A stretch of 64,000 bases of DNA from Leifsonia poae. Lineage in GTDB: Bacteria > Actinomycetota > Actinomycetes > Actinomycetales > Microbacteriaceae. A program made the position numbers and the translations under genes. The stretch lies in NCBI RefSeq assembly GCF_027921845.1, contig NZ_BSEN01000015.1, positions 444,636 to 508,635 of the forward strand, read 5' to 3'. The notes below the pieces were generated by a model. That model was not told the DNA's origin and did not search any database. It saw nothing but the letters and a program-made list of their open reading frames with translations. Every line of letters starts with the position of its first letter. The first letter of the stretch is position 1. Positions 1 to 10,208 of the stretch are shown here, piece after piece.

Positions 1-14
1 GCGAAGGAAGTCAA

Positions 15-998
15 ATGAGCCAGATTCCGCCGAACGCCGCCAGCCTGCGCGGTGCCGTCGACCTGACATCGCTCGTCAACCGGGCCATGACGTCGGGGCA
101 GACACCCGCAGCGGGGGCGGCGGACGCCGGCGCTCCCGACGGGGTCGTCGCCCTGCCGAGCCTGTACTTCGAGGGCACCGACGCCAACTTCAACGACTTC
201 CTCGACCTGTCGATGACGGTTCCTGTCGTCGTCGACCTCCGTGCTGACTGGGCGGAGCCGAGTGCGCAGCTGTCTGCGGTGCTCGACCGGGTCGTCAAGG
301 ACTACGACGGCCGTTTGGTGCTCGTGCGTATCGACGTCGACGCGAACCCCCAGCTCGTCCAGGCGTTCCAGGCGCAGTCCGTGCCCGCGGTCGCGGCCGT
401 CATCGGCGGCCGGCCCGTCCAGCTGTTCTCGGGCGCCGTGCCCGAGGCGCAGGTGCGCGACGTGTTCGAGCAGCTGCTGCAGCTCGCCGCCCAGAACGGC
501 GTGACCGGACGTGCAGCGGTCGAGGGCGATCCCGCCGCCTCCGACGATCCGGATGCCGCTCCCGCCGAGCCCGTCGCCGAGCCGCTTCCCCCGCACCACG
601 CGGAGGCGTACGAGGCCATCGAGCGCGGTGACTACGCGACCGCGATCGCCGAGTACAAGACCGCCATCGCGCAGGACCCGCGCGACACCATGGCCGTTGC
701 CGGCCTCGCTCAGGTGAGCCTGCTCGACCGTCTCGACGGTAAGTCGATGGACGAGATCCGTTCCGCCGCGGCCGAAGGCCCGCGCGACGTCGATGCCCAG
801 CTGCTCGTCGCCGACCTCGACCTCTCCGGCGGCCACGTGGAAGACGCATTCGACCGTCTGCTCACCCTGTTCCCGACGCTCGACGCTGCGGGCAGGGAAG
901 TGGTGCGTACGCGCATCCTGGACTATTTCGAGATTGTCGGTGTGGACGACCCTCGCGTCGTGAAGGCGCGGGCTAGGCTGGCGTCGCTGCTGTACTGA
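15..998 (+). CDS. Thioredoxin-like/TPR protein (YbbN/CnoX-type co-chaperone)
   Basis: 327 aa, started by ATG after a GGAAG ribosome site. Residues about 45-155 read as a thioredoxin fold: a beta strand VVVDLRADW, then WAEPS where WCGPC would stand, and a cis-Pro segment QSVPAVA. Both redox cysteines are therefore missing. From about residue 195 the protein is helical and TPR-like (GDYATAIAEYKTAI). This two-part layout is that of the CnoX/YbbN family, holdase co-chaperones working with chaperonin and DnaK, some of which lack the CxxC. By inference a cytosolic, redox-inactive chaperone adaptor. Convergence with other genes is absent; the next gene begins 60 bp downstream on the same strand. Confidence 0.85.
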   Translation: MSQIPPNAASLRGAVDLTSLVNRAMTSGQTPAAGAADAGAPDGVVALPSLYFEGTDANFNDFLDLSMTVPVVVDLRADWAEPSAQLSAVLDRVVKDYDGRLVLVRIDVDANPQLVQAFQAQSVPAVAAVIGGRPVQLFSGAVPEAQVRDVFEQLLQLAAQNGVTGRAAVEGDPAASDDPDAAPAEPVAEPLPPHHAEAYEAIERGDYATAIAEYKTAIAQDPRDTMAVAGLAQVSLLDRLDGKSMDEIRSAAAEGPRDVDAQLLVADLDLSGGHVEDAFDRLLTLFPTLDAAGREVVRTRILDYFEIVGVDDPRVVKARARLASLLY

Positions 999-1058
999 GC
1001 GGGCCTCCACCGGCCGCGCGGCGGCACTGTTCCCAACCGACCCGCCGGGAGGCTGCCA

Positions 1059-1847
1059 ATGCCGCGCGTTCTCGTCGTGGGTGGCACCGGGCTCGCGGGC
1101 CGGGCTGTCACCGCTGAGGCCATCGAACGAGGCCACGACGTCGTCGTGGCGAGCCGTCGTGTCCCCGATGACGACGCGCCCGCGTACGTTCCCGGCGCCG
1201 ACTACCGTTTCGCCGACCTCGTGACGGGCGACGGTCTCGAGGAGGTCCTCGAGGGCGCCGACGTGCTCGTCGACGCATCGAACGGCGGCGGTCGCGCCGC
1301 GAGCCACGTCTTCGCCTCCGGCTCGCAGAACCTGCTGCACACCGCTGCGCGGTTCGGCGTGCGGCAGGCGGTACTGCTCTCGATCGTCAATGTCGACCGG
1401 TCCGCCTACCCGTACTACCGTGCGAAGGCCGCCCAGGAGCGCAACTACCAGGAGTCGCCGATCGAGACGCGCATCGTGCGGGCGACCCAGTTCCACGATT
1501 TCATCACCGCATTCTTCGAACGCGGTTCCCGCCTCGGGGTCATCCCGGCGCCGACGAAGATCAGCTTCCAGCCCATCGCGGTCGGCGACGTCGCGCGCGT
1601 CCTCGTCGACGCGGCGGAAGGACACGGCGCTCCGAACGCGACCAGGAGCATCGGCGGCCCCGAGATCCGAACGGCCCGCGAGCTCGCGGGGGAGTGGAAG
1701 TCGGTGACGGGAGGGCGCGGCGCCATCGTCGGCCTCCGCGTCGGCGGACCGCTCGGCGCCACCTGGCGCGCCGGCGAGAACCTCGTCCCCGCCGACGCGC
1801 TCGACGGCGTCACCTACCGCGACTGGCTCAGTTCGTCCGTGGCTTGA
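1059..1847 (+). CDS. NAD(P)-binding NmrA/SDR-like protein
   Basis: 262 aa. The N-terminus carries a Rossmann dinucleotide loop ([12 protein letters not shown], residues about 6-17), followed by the alternating strand/helix pattern of atypical short-chain dehydrogenases of the NmrA/complex-I-NDUFA9-like group. No convincing YxxxK catalytic pair was found, although YPYYRAK at about residue 112 is a possible remnant. A GGGAGG ribosome site lies 6 nt before the ATG. The substrate is unknown; relatives are annotated as NAD-dependent epimerases or sugar-nucleotide-binding proteins. The 3' end overlaps the 3' end of convergent glgB by 20 bp. Confidence 0.8.
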   Translation: MPRVLVVGGTGLAGRAVTAEAIERGHDVVVASRRVPDDDAPAYVPGADYRFADLVTGDGLEEVLEGADVLVDASNGGGRAASHVFASGSQNLLHTAARFGVRQAVLLSIVNVDRSAYPYYRAKAAQERNYQESPIETRIVRATQFHDFITAFFERGSRLGVIPAPTKISFQPIAVGDVARVLVDAAEGHGAPNATRSIGGPEIRTARELAGEWKSVTGGRGAIVGLRVGGPLGATWRAGENLVPADALDGVTYRDWLSSSVA

Positions 1848-4038
1848 GCCACAGCGCGCCGAGCGGCGGCAGCGTCACGGTGGCCGATGCGGGGCGACCT
1901 GCCCAGGGCTCGTCCACGGCCGTCACCGCGCCGAAGTTGCCGACGCCCGACCCGCCGTACAGCTCGGCGTCGGTGTTGAGCAGCTCTTCCCACTCGCCGG
2001 CGAACGGCAGGCCCACCCGGTAGTCCGTGTGCGGGTTGCCGGAGAAGTTCAGCAGAACCGCGATCGGGTTGCCGTCCTTGTCCTTGCGGAGGAAGGCGAC
2101 CACGTTGCCGGCGGCATCCGAGCCGTCGATCCACTCGAATCCGGACGAATCGTTGTCGAGCGCCCACAGGGCCGGATTGGCCTTGTAGGTGGCGTTCAGC
2201 TGGGCGACCAGGTCCCACAGGCCGCGGTGCGCCGGCTGGTCGAGGATCCACCAGTCGAGCCCGCGCTCCTCGCTCCACTCCGACGGCTGACCGAACTCCT
2301 GGCCCATGAACAGCAACTGCTTGCCCGGGTGCGCCCACATGAAGGCGAGGAACGCACGGACGTTCGCCAGCTGCTGCCAGTGGTCGCCCGGCATCTTGCC
2401 CAGCAGCGAGCCCTTGCCGTGCACGACTTCGTCGTGGCTGATCGGCAGCAGGAAGTTCTCGCTGAACGCGTAGACGAACGAGAAGGTGATCTCGCTGTGG
2501 TGGTAGCTGCGGTACATCGGGTCCTCGTGGATGTACTGGAGCGCGTCGTGCATCCAGCCCATGTTCCATTTGAAGCCGAAGCCGAGCCCGCCGCTGGAGG
2601 TGGGCGCCGTGACGCCGGCCCAGCTCGTCGACTCCTCGGCGATCATCACGGTGCCGGGATTGCGCTTGTACGAGGTGGCGGTGACCTCCTGCAGGAAGCT
2701 GATCGCCTCGAGGTTCTCGCGCCCTCCGTGGATGTTCGGCAGCCATTCGCCGTCTTCGCGCGAGTAGTCGAGGTACAGCATCGAAGCGACGGCGTCGACC
2801 CGGAGGCCGTCCACGTGGAACTCCTCGAGCCAGTACAGCGCGTTGGCGACGAGGAAGTTGCGCACCTGCGAATTGCCGAAGTCGAAGACGAGGGTGCCCC
2901 AGTCCTTCTGCTCGCCACGGCGGGGGTCGCCGTGCTCGTAGAGAGGCTGTCCGTCGAAGCGCGCGAGGGCCCACTCGTCTTTCGGGAAGTGCCCGGGGAC
3001 CCAGTCCATGATCACGCCGATGCCCGCCTGGTGCAGCCGGTCGATCAGGTAGCGCAGGTCGTCGGGGGAGCCGAAGCGGCTCGTCGGTGCGTAGTAGCCG
3101 GTGACCTGATAGCCCCACGAGCCGCCGAACGGATGCTCGGACAGCGGCAGGAACTCGACGTGCGTGTAGCCGAGGGCTCCGACGTAGTCGATCAGCTGGT
3201 CGGCGGCCTCGCGGTAGCCGATGCCCGGCCGCCAGCTGCCGAGGTGCAGTTCGTAGACGCTCATCGGCCCGTTGTGCACGTCGTGCGCCGCGCGGTCGGC
3301 CATCCAGCCGCCATCGCCCCAGTGGTATCCGCTCTCGGTGACGACGGATGCCGTGGCCGGCGGGGTCTCGGCGGCCCGCGCCATCGGGTCGGCGCGCCGC
3401 ACCCATTGGCCGTCCTGGCCGAGCAGGTCGAACTTGTAGATCGAGCCGGCGCCGATGCCGGGGACGAAGAGCTCCCACACGCCGGTCGGGCCCATGTTGC
3501 GCATCGCGTGCTGGGTGCCGTCCCAGTCGTTGAGGTCTCCCACGAGCCGCACGGCCCTGGCATGCGGAGCCCAGACCGTGAACGCCGTGCCGCGCACGCC
3601 GTCGACCTCGCGCACGTGCGCCCCCAGGGCCGACCAGAGCTGCTCGTGGCGCCCCTCGCCGATCAGGTGCAGGTCGAGGTCGCCGATGGTCGGAGGGAAC
3701 CGATACGGGTCTTCTGCCGTCCAGACGCTGCCGTCGGGGTAGCGGGCCTCCACGGTGTAGCCGTCGGCGCCGATGATGTCGATGCCCTGCCAGATGCCGT
3801 GGGCGAGGTGCGCGAGTTCGATGTGCGCGCCGGTCGACAGCACCGCCGAGACCGCGCTCGCCAGCGGACGCAGCGTGCGGATCACGGTGATCCGGTCGGC
3901 GACGCCGGGCGCGCTCACCGCATGCTGGCCGAGCACGGAGTGCGGGTCGTGATAGCTGCCCGTCGCGACGGCGAACAGCAGGGCGTCGTCGAGGGCGGGG
4001 AGGTCGACCGCAGCGGCGCCTTCGGGGATCGGGGTCAT
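1828..4038 (-). CDS. glgB: 1,4-alpha-glucan branching enzyme GlgB (GH13_9)
   Basis: 736 aa, normal length for an actinobacterial GlgB with N1 and N2 CBM48-type domains before the GH13 barrel. The barrel nucleophile is Asp415 in [11 protein letters not shown], the acid/base Glu lies in MIAEESTSW (residues 468-469), and the third carboxylate is in ISHDEVVHG. It cleaves alpha-1,4 glucan and makes alpha-1,6 branches. The start ATG at 4038 overlaps the glgE stop (ATGA), so the two genes are translationally coupled; an in-frame upstream ATG at 4122 lies inside glgE and is less likely. In the GlgE pathway GlgB branches the linear chains made by GlgE. Confidence 0.97.
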   Translation of the reverse strand: MTPIPEGAAAVDLPALDDALLFAVATGSYHDPHSVLGQHAVSAPGVADRITVIRTLRPLASAVSAVLSTGAHIELAHLAHGIWQGIDIIGADGYTVEARYPDGSVWTAEDPYRFPPTIGDLDLHLIGEGRHEQLWSALGAHVREVDGVRGTAFTVWAPHARAVRLVGDLNDWDGTQHAMRNMGPTGVWELFVPGIGAGSIYKFDLLGQDGQWVRRADPMARAAETPPATASVVTESGYHWGDGGWMADRAAHDVHNGPMSVYELHLGSWRPGIGYREAADQLIDYVGALGYTHVEFLPLSEHPFGGSWGYQVTGYYAPTSRFGSPDDLRYLIDRLHQAGIGVIMDWVPGHFPKDEWALARFDGQPLYEHGDPRRGEQKDWGTLVFDFGNSQVRNFLVANALYWLEEFHVDGLRVDAVASMLYLDYSREDGEWLPNIHGGRENLEAISFLQEVTATSYKRNPGTVMIAEESTSWAGVTAPTSSGGLGFGFKWNMGWMHDALQYIHEDPMYRSYHHSEITFSFVYAFSENFLLPISHDEVVHGKGSLLGKMPGDHWQQLANVRAFLAFMWAHPGKQLLFMGQEFGQPSEWSEERGLDWWILDQPAHRGLWDLVAQLNATYKANPALWALDNDSSGFEWIDGSDAAGNVVAFLRKDKDGNPIAVLLNFSGNPHTDYRVGLPFAGEWEELLNTDAELYGGSGVGNFGAVTAVDEPWAGRPASATVTLPPLGALWLKPRTN

Positions 4039-6092
4039 CAGGGGCCCACCTTCACACTCAGGATGTGCACGGGCTCGGTGAACGCGTCGAGGCGTACGTA
4101 GTTGTCCGCTCCCCAGGTCCACCTCGCTCCGGTCACGATGTCTTTGACTTCGAACGAGGTTCCCGGCTCTACGCCGAATGCCGCGACGTCGAGGTGCACG
4201 ATCGTCTCGCGCACGGAATGCGGATCGACGTTCGCCACGACGATGATCGCGTCGGCCTTGCCGCTGCGCGTGAACTGTCCGGCCAGGTACTTGGAGTAGA
4301 CGAGGATCGAGTCGTCGTCACTCCCGTGCACGGTCAGATTGCGCAACTGGCGGAGCGCTGCGTGCTCGCTGCGCGCGCGATTGAGCATCGTCAGATACGG
4401 CGCAAGCGAGCGGCCTGCCGTCTGGGCCTTGGCGTAGTCGCGGGGACGGTACTCGTACTTCTCGTTGTCGATGTACTCCTCGGCGCCGGCACGGGCCACG
4501 TTCTCGAAGAGCTCGAAGCCCGAGTAGACGCCCCAGGTCGGCGAAGCCGTCGCGGCGATCGCCGCGCGGATCTTGAAGGCCGCCGGTCCGCCGAACTGCA
4601 GGTACTCCGTGAGGATGTCGGGCGTGTTCACGAACAGGTTCGGCCTCAGGAAGTCGGCGGTCTCGTGGGCGAGACTGTCGAGGAACTCCTCGAGCTCCTC
4701 CTTCGTGTTGCGCCAGGTGAAGTAGGTGTACGACTGCTGGAAGCCGGCCTTGGCCAGCGTGTGCAGGATCGCGGGGCGGGTGAACGCCTCGGCGAGGAAC
4801 ACCACATCCGGGTACTCGGCGTTGACAGTGTGGATGAGCCACTCCCAGAACGCGATCGGCTTGGTGTGCGGGTTGTCGACGCGGAAGATCCGCACCCCCA
4901 GCGAGATCCAGTACCGCACGATGCGCAGCACCTCGGTGCGCAGGCCGATCGGATCGTTGTCGAAGTTGATCGGGTAGATGTCCTGATACTTCTTGGGAGG
5001 GTTCTCCGCGTACGCGATCGAGCCGTCGGGCAGGGTCGTGAACCACTCGGGATGCTCGGTGACCCACGGGTGGTCCGGTGCCGCCTGCAACGCCAGGTCG
5101 AGAGCGATCTCGAGACCGGACTGCTTGGCCTTGCCCACGAAGTAGACGAAGTCCTTCTCGGTGCCGAGGTCGGGGTGGATCGCGTCGTGGCCGCCCTCGG
5201 CGCTGCCGATCGCCCACGGGGAGCCCGGGTCGTTCGGGCCGGCCTCGAGCGTGTTGTTCGGGCCTTTGCGGAAGTCGTGACCGATCGGATGGATCGGAGG
5301 GAGGTAGACGACGTCGAAGCCCATGGCGGCGACCTCGGGCAGGCGCTTGGCCGCGGTGCGGAAGGTCCCCGACTTCCAGGAGCCGTCGGGAAGCTTGTTC
5401 GCACCCTCGGAGCGGGGGAAGAACTCGTACCAGCTGCCGACGCCGGCGCGGGTGCGTTCGACGAGCACGGAGCGGGTGGCGGAGAGGGTGGGCAGGCTCA
5501 CCACGGGGCGTGCCTGGAGGATGGCCGCGATGCGGGTGTCCGTCGCGGCGGTGATTCGCTCCTCGGTGCTGCGGTTCGTGTCTCCGACCACCTTCGCGCT
5601 CTCCGAGAGGTGCCGGCGCTCGGCTGTACTGCGCCGCTTGTCGGTCGACGCGCGCACCAGGAGCTCGTGGCCGATGGTGAACATGAGCTCGACATCGACG
5701 CCGGCCGGGATCTTCAGCTCGGCGTTGTGCTTCCAGGTCGCGTACTCATCGGCGTAGGCCTGGATGCGGTAGCGCCAGAGACCCTCGGCCTCGAGCTGCA
5801 CCAGCGCCTCCCAGCGGTCCGTGCCCGGGGCGACCGGACGCATCCGGTGCTCGGTCTGCTCGCCCGACGGGTCGAGCAGGAGCAGATCGACCCCGATCAA
5901 ATCGTGTCCCTCGCGGAACGCGGTTGCCTGGAACGGCACCACTTCACCGCTGAACGCGGTGGCGGGCCAGAGGCCCTCGTCCACCTGCGGTGAGAGCTTC
6001 AGGATGGGTATCCGGCCGATGAGCGGCGTGATCTCGGACTCCTCGGCCGGCCGCTCGACGGATGCTGCAGTACTCGTTGCGCTCTTTGCCAC
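4038..6092 (-). CDS. glgE: Maltosyltransferase GlgE (alpha-1,4-glucan:maltose-1-phosphate maltosyltransferase, GH13_3)
   Basis: 684 aa from the GTG at 6092. GlgE moves maltosyl units from alpha-maltose-1-phosphate to the non-reducing end of alpha-1,4-glucan. The GH13 core shows the nucleophile Asp406 in [11 protein letters not shown] and the acid/base Glu435 in FLAEAFTRP; the N-terminal beta domain ([19 protein letters not shown]) is typical. Start choice: a TACGGT box at 6099-6104 leaves exactly 6 nt before GTG 6092, a leaderless start; the longer in-frame GTG at 6107 has no such signal. First gene of glgE-glgB, divergent from glgP. No glgM, treS or pep2, which would supply maltose-1-phosphate, is in the window. 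Confidence 0.96.
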   Translation of the reverse strand: MAKSATSTAASVERPAEESEITPLIGRIPILKLSPQVDEGLWPATAFSGEVVPFQATAFREGHDLIGVDLLLLDPSGEQTEHRMRPVAPGTDRWEALVQLEAEGLWRYRIQAYADEYATWKHNAELKIPAGVDVELMFTIGHELLVRASTDKRRSTAERRHLSESAKVVGDTNRSTEERITAATDTRIAAILQARPVVSLPTLSATRSVLVERTRAGVGSWYEFFPRSEGANKLPDGSWKSGTFRTAAKRLPEVAAMGFDVVYLPPIHPIGHDFRKGPNNTLEAGPNDPGSPWAIGSAEGGHDAIHPDLGTEKDFVYFVGKAKQSGLEIALDLALQAAPDHPWVTEHPEWFTTLPDGSIAYAENPPKKYQDIYPINFDNDPIGLRTEVLRIVRYWISLGVRIFRVDNPHTKPIAFWEWLIHTVNAEYPDVVFLAEAFTRPAILHTLAKAGFQQSYTYFTWRNTKEELEEFLDSLAHETADFLRPNLFVNTPDILTEYLQFGGPAAFKIRAAIAATASPTWGVYSGFELFENVARAGAEEYIDNEKYEYRPRDYAKAQTAGRSLAPYLTMLNRARSEHAALRQLRNLTVHGSDDDSILVYSKYLAGQFTRSGKADAIIVVANVDPHSVRETIVHLDVAAFGVEPGTSFEVKDIVTGARWTWGADNYVRLDAFTEPVHILSVKVGP

Positions 6093-6098
6093 ATCCCG

Positions 6099-6104
6099 AC
6101 CGTA
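6099..6104 (-). promoter_or_regulatory. -10 box of leaderless glgE (TACGGT)
   Basis: TACGGT on the minus strand, 6 nt before GTG 6092. Together with the glgP box 32 bp away it makes a compact divergent promoter. Confidence 0.6.
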
Positions 6105-6135
6105 CACGCATTAGCCCGCGGCACAGGAGGCCCCG

Positions 6136-6141
6136 TAGGCT
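6136..6141 (+). promoter_or_regulatory. -10 box of leaderless glgP (TAGGCT)
   Basis: TAGGCT with 7 nt to GTG 6149, so transcription should begin at the start codon. The nearest purine-rich stretch (CAGGAGG, ending 6130) is 18 nt from the start, too far to act as a ribosome site. Confidence 0.65.
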
Positions 6142-6148
6142 GACTTCC

Positions 6149-8722
6149 GTGAAGGCCATCCGTAGATTCACCGTCCGTGCCGTCCTCCCCGAGAACCTCG
6201 GGGCGCTCGAAGAACTCGCAGGCAATCTGCGCTGGTCGTGGCACGAGCCGACCAGACAGCTGTTCGCCAGGATCTCGCCGGAACTGTGGCAGCAGGTCGG
6301 GCACGATCCGATCGCGCTCCTCGGCGCGGTGGACCCGGCCCGGCTCGCCGAACTGGCCTCCGATCAGGGCTATGTCGACTGGGCGAACCACCTCCGCGAC
6401 GACCTGCACGTGTACCTGAGCGAGCCGCGCTGGTATCAGTCGCTCGACGGCTCGGCTCCGCGCACCATCGCGTACTTCTCGCCCGAGTTCGGGATCGCCG
6501 CCGCGCTCCCGCAGTACTCGGGTGGGCTCGGCATCCTCGCCGGGGATCACCTGAAGGCGGCGAGCGACCTCGGCGTGCCGCTGGTCGGCGTCGGCCTGTT
6601 CTACCGCTCCGGCTACTTCTCGCAGGCGATCACGCCCGACGGCTGGCAGTTGGAGAGCTATCCGGTGCTCGATCCCGACGGGCTGCCCCTGTCGGTGCTG
6701 CGTAACGCCGACGGCACACCGGTCCAGATCACGCTCGCCCTGCCGAACGGGGTGCTCCACGCCCGTGTCTGGCAGGCCGCCGTCGGGCGGGTGCGCCTGC
6801 TGCTGCTCGACACGGATATCCCCGAGAACGAAGAGCGCCTCCGATCCGTCACCGACCGCCTCTACGGCGGCGGGGGTGAGCACCGCCTGCTGCAGGAGCT
6901 CCTGCTCGGCATCGGCGGTGTGCGCGCCCTCAAGGCCTGGACCGACCTGTCGGGCACGCCCGAGCCCGAGGTCTTCCACACCAATGAGGGCCACGCGGGC
7001 TTCCAGGGCCTGGAGCGCATCTCCGACCTGATCGGCGAGGGACTCACGTTCGACGAGGCCCTGCAGGTCGTGCGCGCCGGGACCGTGTTCACCACGCACA
7101 CCCCCGTGCCGGCCGGCATCGACCGGTTCGACGGCCCGCTCGTGCAGCAGTACTTCTCCACCGACCTGCTGCCCGGCGTCGCGGTGGCGGACGTGCTCGC
7201 CCTCGGCTCGGAGAACTACCCCGGCGGATCGCCGGACATGTTCAACATGGCCGTCATGGGGCTGCGGCTCGGCCAGCACGCCAACGGCGTCTCGAAGCTG
7301 CACGGCGACGTGAGCCGCCACATGTTCAACGGGCTCTATCCGGGATTCGACCCGGCGGAGGTCCCGATCGACTCCGTGACCAACGGCGTCCACGCCCCCA
7401 CCTGGACGGACCCGATGATGCGGGCGCTCGCCGAGGAGCGGCTGGGCACCGATGACACCACCACGGCCGACTGGGCGAACAGCGGCGCCGTGCACGACCA
7501 TGATCTCTGGTCGGTGCGCACCCGGATGCGGGAGCAGCTGGTCGGTGACGCCCGCCGGCGCCTGAAAGCGGCGTGGGAGAGCCAGAACCCCGGGGGCATC
7601 GCTCCGGCGTGGATGGACGACCTGCTCGACCCGTCGGTGCTCACCATCGGCTTCGCCCGGCGCGTGCCGACCTACAAGCGGCTGACGCTGATGCTGCACA
7701 ACCCCGAGCGGCTGCGCTCGATCCTGCTCAACCCCGAGCGTCCCGTGCAGATCGTGATCGCCGGCAAGTCGCATCCGGCCGATGACGAGGGCAAGCGGCT
7801 CATCCAGAAGCTGGTGCAGTTCGCGTCGGAGCCCGAGATCCGCACCCGGATGGTTTTCCTGCCCGACTACGACATCGGCATGGCGCAGCTGCTGTACCCG
7901 GGAACGGACATCTGGCTCAACAACCCCTTGCGTCCGCTGGAGGCGTGCGGCACGTCCGGGATGAAGGCCGCGCTGAACGGTGCGCTCAACCTCTCGATCC
8001 TCGACGGCTGGTGGAACGAGTACTACGACGGCGAGAACGGCTGGGCGATCCCGTCCGCCGACGCGGCGGGCGATGGCGCCGAGCGCGACGCGCTCGAGGC
8101 CGAGGCGCTCTACGACCTCATCGAGAACCAGATCGCGCCGCGCTTCTACGAGCGCAACGGCGACGGCGTCCCCGAGGCGTGGGTCGGGCAGATCCGTCAC
8201 ACGCTCGCGACGCTCTCACCCGAGCTCAGTGCGGGCAGGATGGTGCGCGAGTACGTCAACCGGCTGTACGTGCCGGCGTGCGGCTTCGAGCGCCGCCTGA
8301 CGGGCGACGGGTTCGCGGCCGCCCGGAGTCTCGCCGCGTGGAAGCAGCGCGTGCGGGCTGCGTGGCCCGGTGTCTCCGTCGCCCATGTCGAGTCCGGCGG
8401 TGTCGACGCGGTTCCGCAGGTCGGCGACGAGCTGCACCTGCGAGCGCTGGTGCACCTCAACGGCCTCAGCCCCGACGAGGTCGAGGTGCAGGTGGTCTAC
8501 GGCCGCAGCCACGAGGGCGACGAGCTCACCGACGTGCGCTACGCCGCGCTCGAGGTCGACCGCAACGCCCCGGGCAGCCACGACGCCTCGGTCGCCTTCG
8601 AATACCGCGGCACCGTTCAGCTCGCCTGGGCCGGGGCGTTCGGCTACACCGTTCGCGTCGTGCCCAAGAACGACCTGCTCATCAGCCCGGCCGAGCTCGG
8701 CCTGGTCGCCGTGGCGGCGTAG
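6149..8722 (+). CDS. glgP: Alpha-glucan (maltodextrin/glycogen) phosphorylase GlgP
   Basis: 857 aa, the size of the actinobacterial GT35 phosphorylases. It releases glucose-1-phosphate from alpha-1,4-glucan with pyridoxal phosphate as cofactor. The N-terminus (VKAIRRFTVRAVLPENL) matches the family start; the PLP lysine is Lys606 in the segment CGTSGMKAALNGALNLS. Further markers are YFSPEFGIAAALPQYSGG (about residues 108-125) and FARRVPTYKR. The GTG start is supported by a -10 box giving a leaderless transcript. It is divergent from glgE-glgB, so synthesis and breakdown share a 45-bp control region. The next gene begins directly after its stop codon (TAG then GTG). Confidence 0.95.
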   Translation: MKAIRRFTVRAVLPENLGALEELAGNLRWSWHEPTRQLFARISPELWQQVGHDPIALLGAVDPARLAELASDQGYVDWANHLRDDLHVYLSEPRWYQSLDGSAPRTIAYFSPEFGIAAALPQYSGGLGILAGDHLKAASDLGVPLVGVGLFYRSGYFSQAITPDGWQLESYPVLDPDGLPLSVLRNADGTPVQITLALPNGVLHARVWQAAVGRVRLLLLDTDIPENEERLRSVTDRLYGGGGEHRLLQELLLGIGGVRALKAWTDLSGTPEPEVFHTNEGHAGFQGLERISDLIGEGLTFDEALQVVRAGTVFTTHTPVPAGIDRFDGPLVQQYFSTDLLPGVAVADVLALGSENYPGGSPDMFNMAVMGLRLGQHANGVSKLHGDVSRHMFNGLYPGFDPAEVPIDSVTNGVHAPTWTDPMMRALAEERLGTDDTTTADWANSGAVHDHDLWSVRTRMREQLVGDARRRLKAAWESQNPGGIAPAWMDDLLDPSVLTIGFARRVPTYKRLTLMLHNPERLRSILLNPERPVQIVIAGKSHPADDEGKRLIQKLVQFASEPEIRTRMVFLPDYDIGMAQLLYPGTDIWLNNPLRPLEACGTSGMKAALNGALNLSILDGWWNEYYDGENGWAIPSADAAGDGAERDALEAEALYDLIENQIAPRFYERNGDGVPEAWVGQIRHTLATLSPELSAGRMVREYVNRLYVPACGFERRLTGDGFAAARSLAAWKQRVRAAWPGVSVAHVESGGVDAVPQVGDELHLRALVHLNGLSPDEVEVQVVYGRSHEGDELTDVRYAALEVDRNAPGSHDASVAFEYRGTVQLAWAGAFGYTVRVVPKNDLLISPAELGLVAVAA

Positions 8723-9706
8723 GTGCGCTACCCGCGGCCGCTCGTACCCGGCGACACGATCGGCATCACGGCCACCTCCAGCGGCGTCGAGACGGCGTTC
8801 GAGGGGCGGCTCGAGGCCGCCGTTTCGGTGCTCCGCGGGCGCGGGTTCGAGGTCGAGCTCGGTGAGTGCCTGCTCGGCGCCGGGCACATCAGCGCTTCGG
8901 CGCCCGAGCGCGCGGCGGAATTCATGCGGATGATGCTCGATCCGCGCATCCGGGCCATCGTGCCGCCCTGGGGCGGGGAGACGGGCATCGACCTGCTGTC
9001 GCTCCTCGACTTCGACGCGCTGGCCGGCGCCGAGCCCACCTGGTACGCGGGCTACTCCGACACCTCGACGCTGCTCACCCCGCTCACGCTCCTCACCGGG
9101 TCGGCGAGCCTGCACGGCGGCAATCTGATGGACGTGACGGAGTCGCTGCCGGCGGGGCTGAGTTCCTGGCTGGATGTGGCGTCGCTGCCTGCGGGGGCGG
9201 CTGATGCCGGTGTCAGTGCCAGCGCTGGTGCCGGCGCTGTCGTACGCCAGTCGTCGCCCACCGGTGGATGGTCGCGGCTCGGCTCCGGCAGTGGGCCGGT
9301 CGAGGTGACGGGCCGGATGATCGGCGGCTGCATCGAGACGCTGGCCAACGTCGCCGGCACGCCGTTCGCATCGCGGGAGGCGATCCGGGCGCTCGGTCCG
9401 ACGATCGTCTACGTCGAGGCGTGCGAGGACGGGGCGTACTCGATCTGCCGCCAACTGCACGGGATGCGCCTGGCCGGCTTCTTCGACACGGCCGTCGCAG
9501 TGCTGGTCGGACGCACCAGCGCGCCTGACTCGAAGACCCTGACGCAGCGCGAGGCCGTGGTCGACGCGCTCGGGATGCTCGGGCTACCGATCATCGCCGA
9601 TGTCGAGATCGGGCACGCCGGGCCCCAGCTGACCGTGGTCAACGGTGCTGTCGGCCGGCTGGTGCTGGACGGCGGCACCCAGGTGCTGGAGCAGACGCTG
9701 GCCTGA
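8723..9706 (+). CDS. Peptidase S66 (LD-carboxypeptidase/MccF-like)
   Basis: 327 aa, started by GTG immediately after the glgP stop, so coupled to it. S66 enzymes hydrolyse LD-bonds in peptidoglycan peptides or, in the MccF branch, inactivate microcin-C-type peptidyl nucleotides. Visible landmarks are the nucleophile Ser in GYSDTS, the Glu in EACEDGAYS and the His in EIGHAGP, together the Ser-Glu-His triad. The PWGGETGIDLLSLLDFD segment before GYSDTS suits the MccF-like branch. Residues about 155-195 form a Gly/Ala/Ser-rich insertion (AGVSASAGAGAV) that looks like a disordered loop. Likely cytosolic, no signal peptide. Substrate undetermined. Confidence 0.9.
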   Translation: MRYPRPLVPGDTIGITATSSGVETAFEGRLEAAVSVLRGRGFEVELGECLLGAGHISASAPERAAEFMRMMLDPRIRAIVPPWGGETGIDLLSLLDFDALAGAEPTWYAGYSDTSTLLTPLTLLTGSASLHGGNLMDVTESLPAGLSSWLDVASLPAGAADAGVSASAGAGAVVRQSSPTGGWSRLGSGSGPVEVTGRMIGGCIETLANVAGTPFASREAIRALGPTIVYVEACEDGAYSICRQLHGMRLAGFFDTAVAVLVGRTSAPDSKTLTQREAVVDALGMLGLPIIADVEIGHAGPQLTVVNGAVGRLVLDGGTQVLEQTLA

Positions 9707-9716
9707 GAGCAGGCGT

Positions 9717-10208
9717 TCACGGCTTCGCGATAGCGGCGTACGCGCCCTCGGTCGCGGCGAGAAGGTCCGCCGGCGCGAGTTCGATGTCGAGGCCGCGCTT
9801 GCCGCCGGAGACAAAGACGGTGTCGAACAGCTGGGCCGTCTCGTCGACGATGGTCGGGTGCTGCGTCTTCTGGCCGATCGGGCTGATGCCGCCGACGACA
9901 TAACCGGTGCGGCGCTCGGCGACGGACGGGTCCGCCATCGTTGCCCGCTTCGCCCCGGCGGCTGCCGCGAGCGCCTTGAGGTCGAGCATCCCGGTCACCG
10001 GCACCACACCGACGACGAGGCCGAGGTCGGTGTCGGCGAGCAGCGTCTTGAACACGCGGTCGGGCTCGACGCCCAGCGCCTCCGCCGCCTCGAGCCCGAA
10101 CGACGGGGCGGCCGGGTCATGCTCGTACGGGTGAACCGAGAACGGGATGCCCGCAGCGGTCAGCGCGACGGTCGCCGGCGTTCCCGCCGGGGCCTTCTGC
10201 TTCGCCAT
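9717..10208 (-). CDS. ybaK: Cys-tRNA(Pro)/Cys-tRNA(Cys) deacylase YbaK
   Basis: 163 aa, full length for the YbaK/EbsC family, which hydrolyses Cys mis-attached to tRNA(Pro). The start of the fold (GTPATVALTAAGIPFSVHPY), the catalytic lysine in DRVFKTLLAD and the conserved GGISPIGQ loop are all present. The ATG shares one base with the glgX stop (TGATG), so it is translated with glgX. A more distant YbaK-like gene lies at 25826. Function in a glycogen operon is probably incidental. Confidence 0.93.
   Translation of the reverse strand: MAKQKAPAGTPATVALTAAGIPFSVHPYEHDPAAPSFGLEAAEALGVEPDRVFKTLLADTDLGLVVGVVPVTGMLDLKALAAAAGAKRATMADPSVAERRTGYVVGGISPIGQKTQHPTIVDETAQLFDTVFVSGGKRGLDIELAPADLLAATEGAYAAIAKP

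Noticed and set aside
2029-4101. Long open frame of 690 codons on the plus strand opposite glgB
   Set aside because: It mirrors glgB in the frame where GC-rich third positions avoid stops; composition is Val/Arg/Ala-Asp-His repeats without domains. The same applies to the long frames opposite glgE (4065-5993), glgP (5999-8200), glgX (10223-12460), ligA (16521-18608), the phosphoesterase (20380-22767) and the glucanase (51725-53500).
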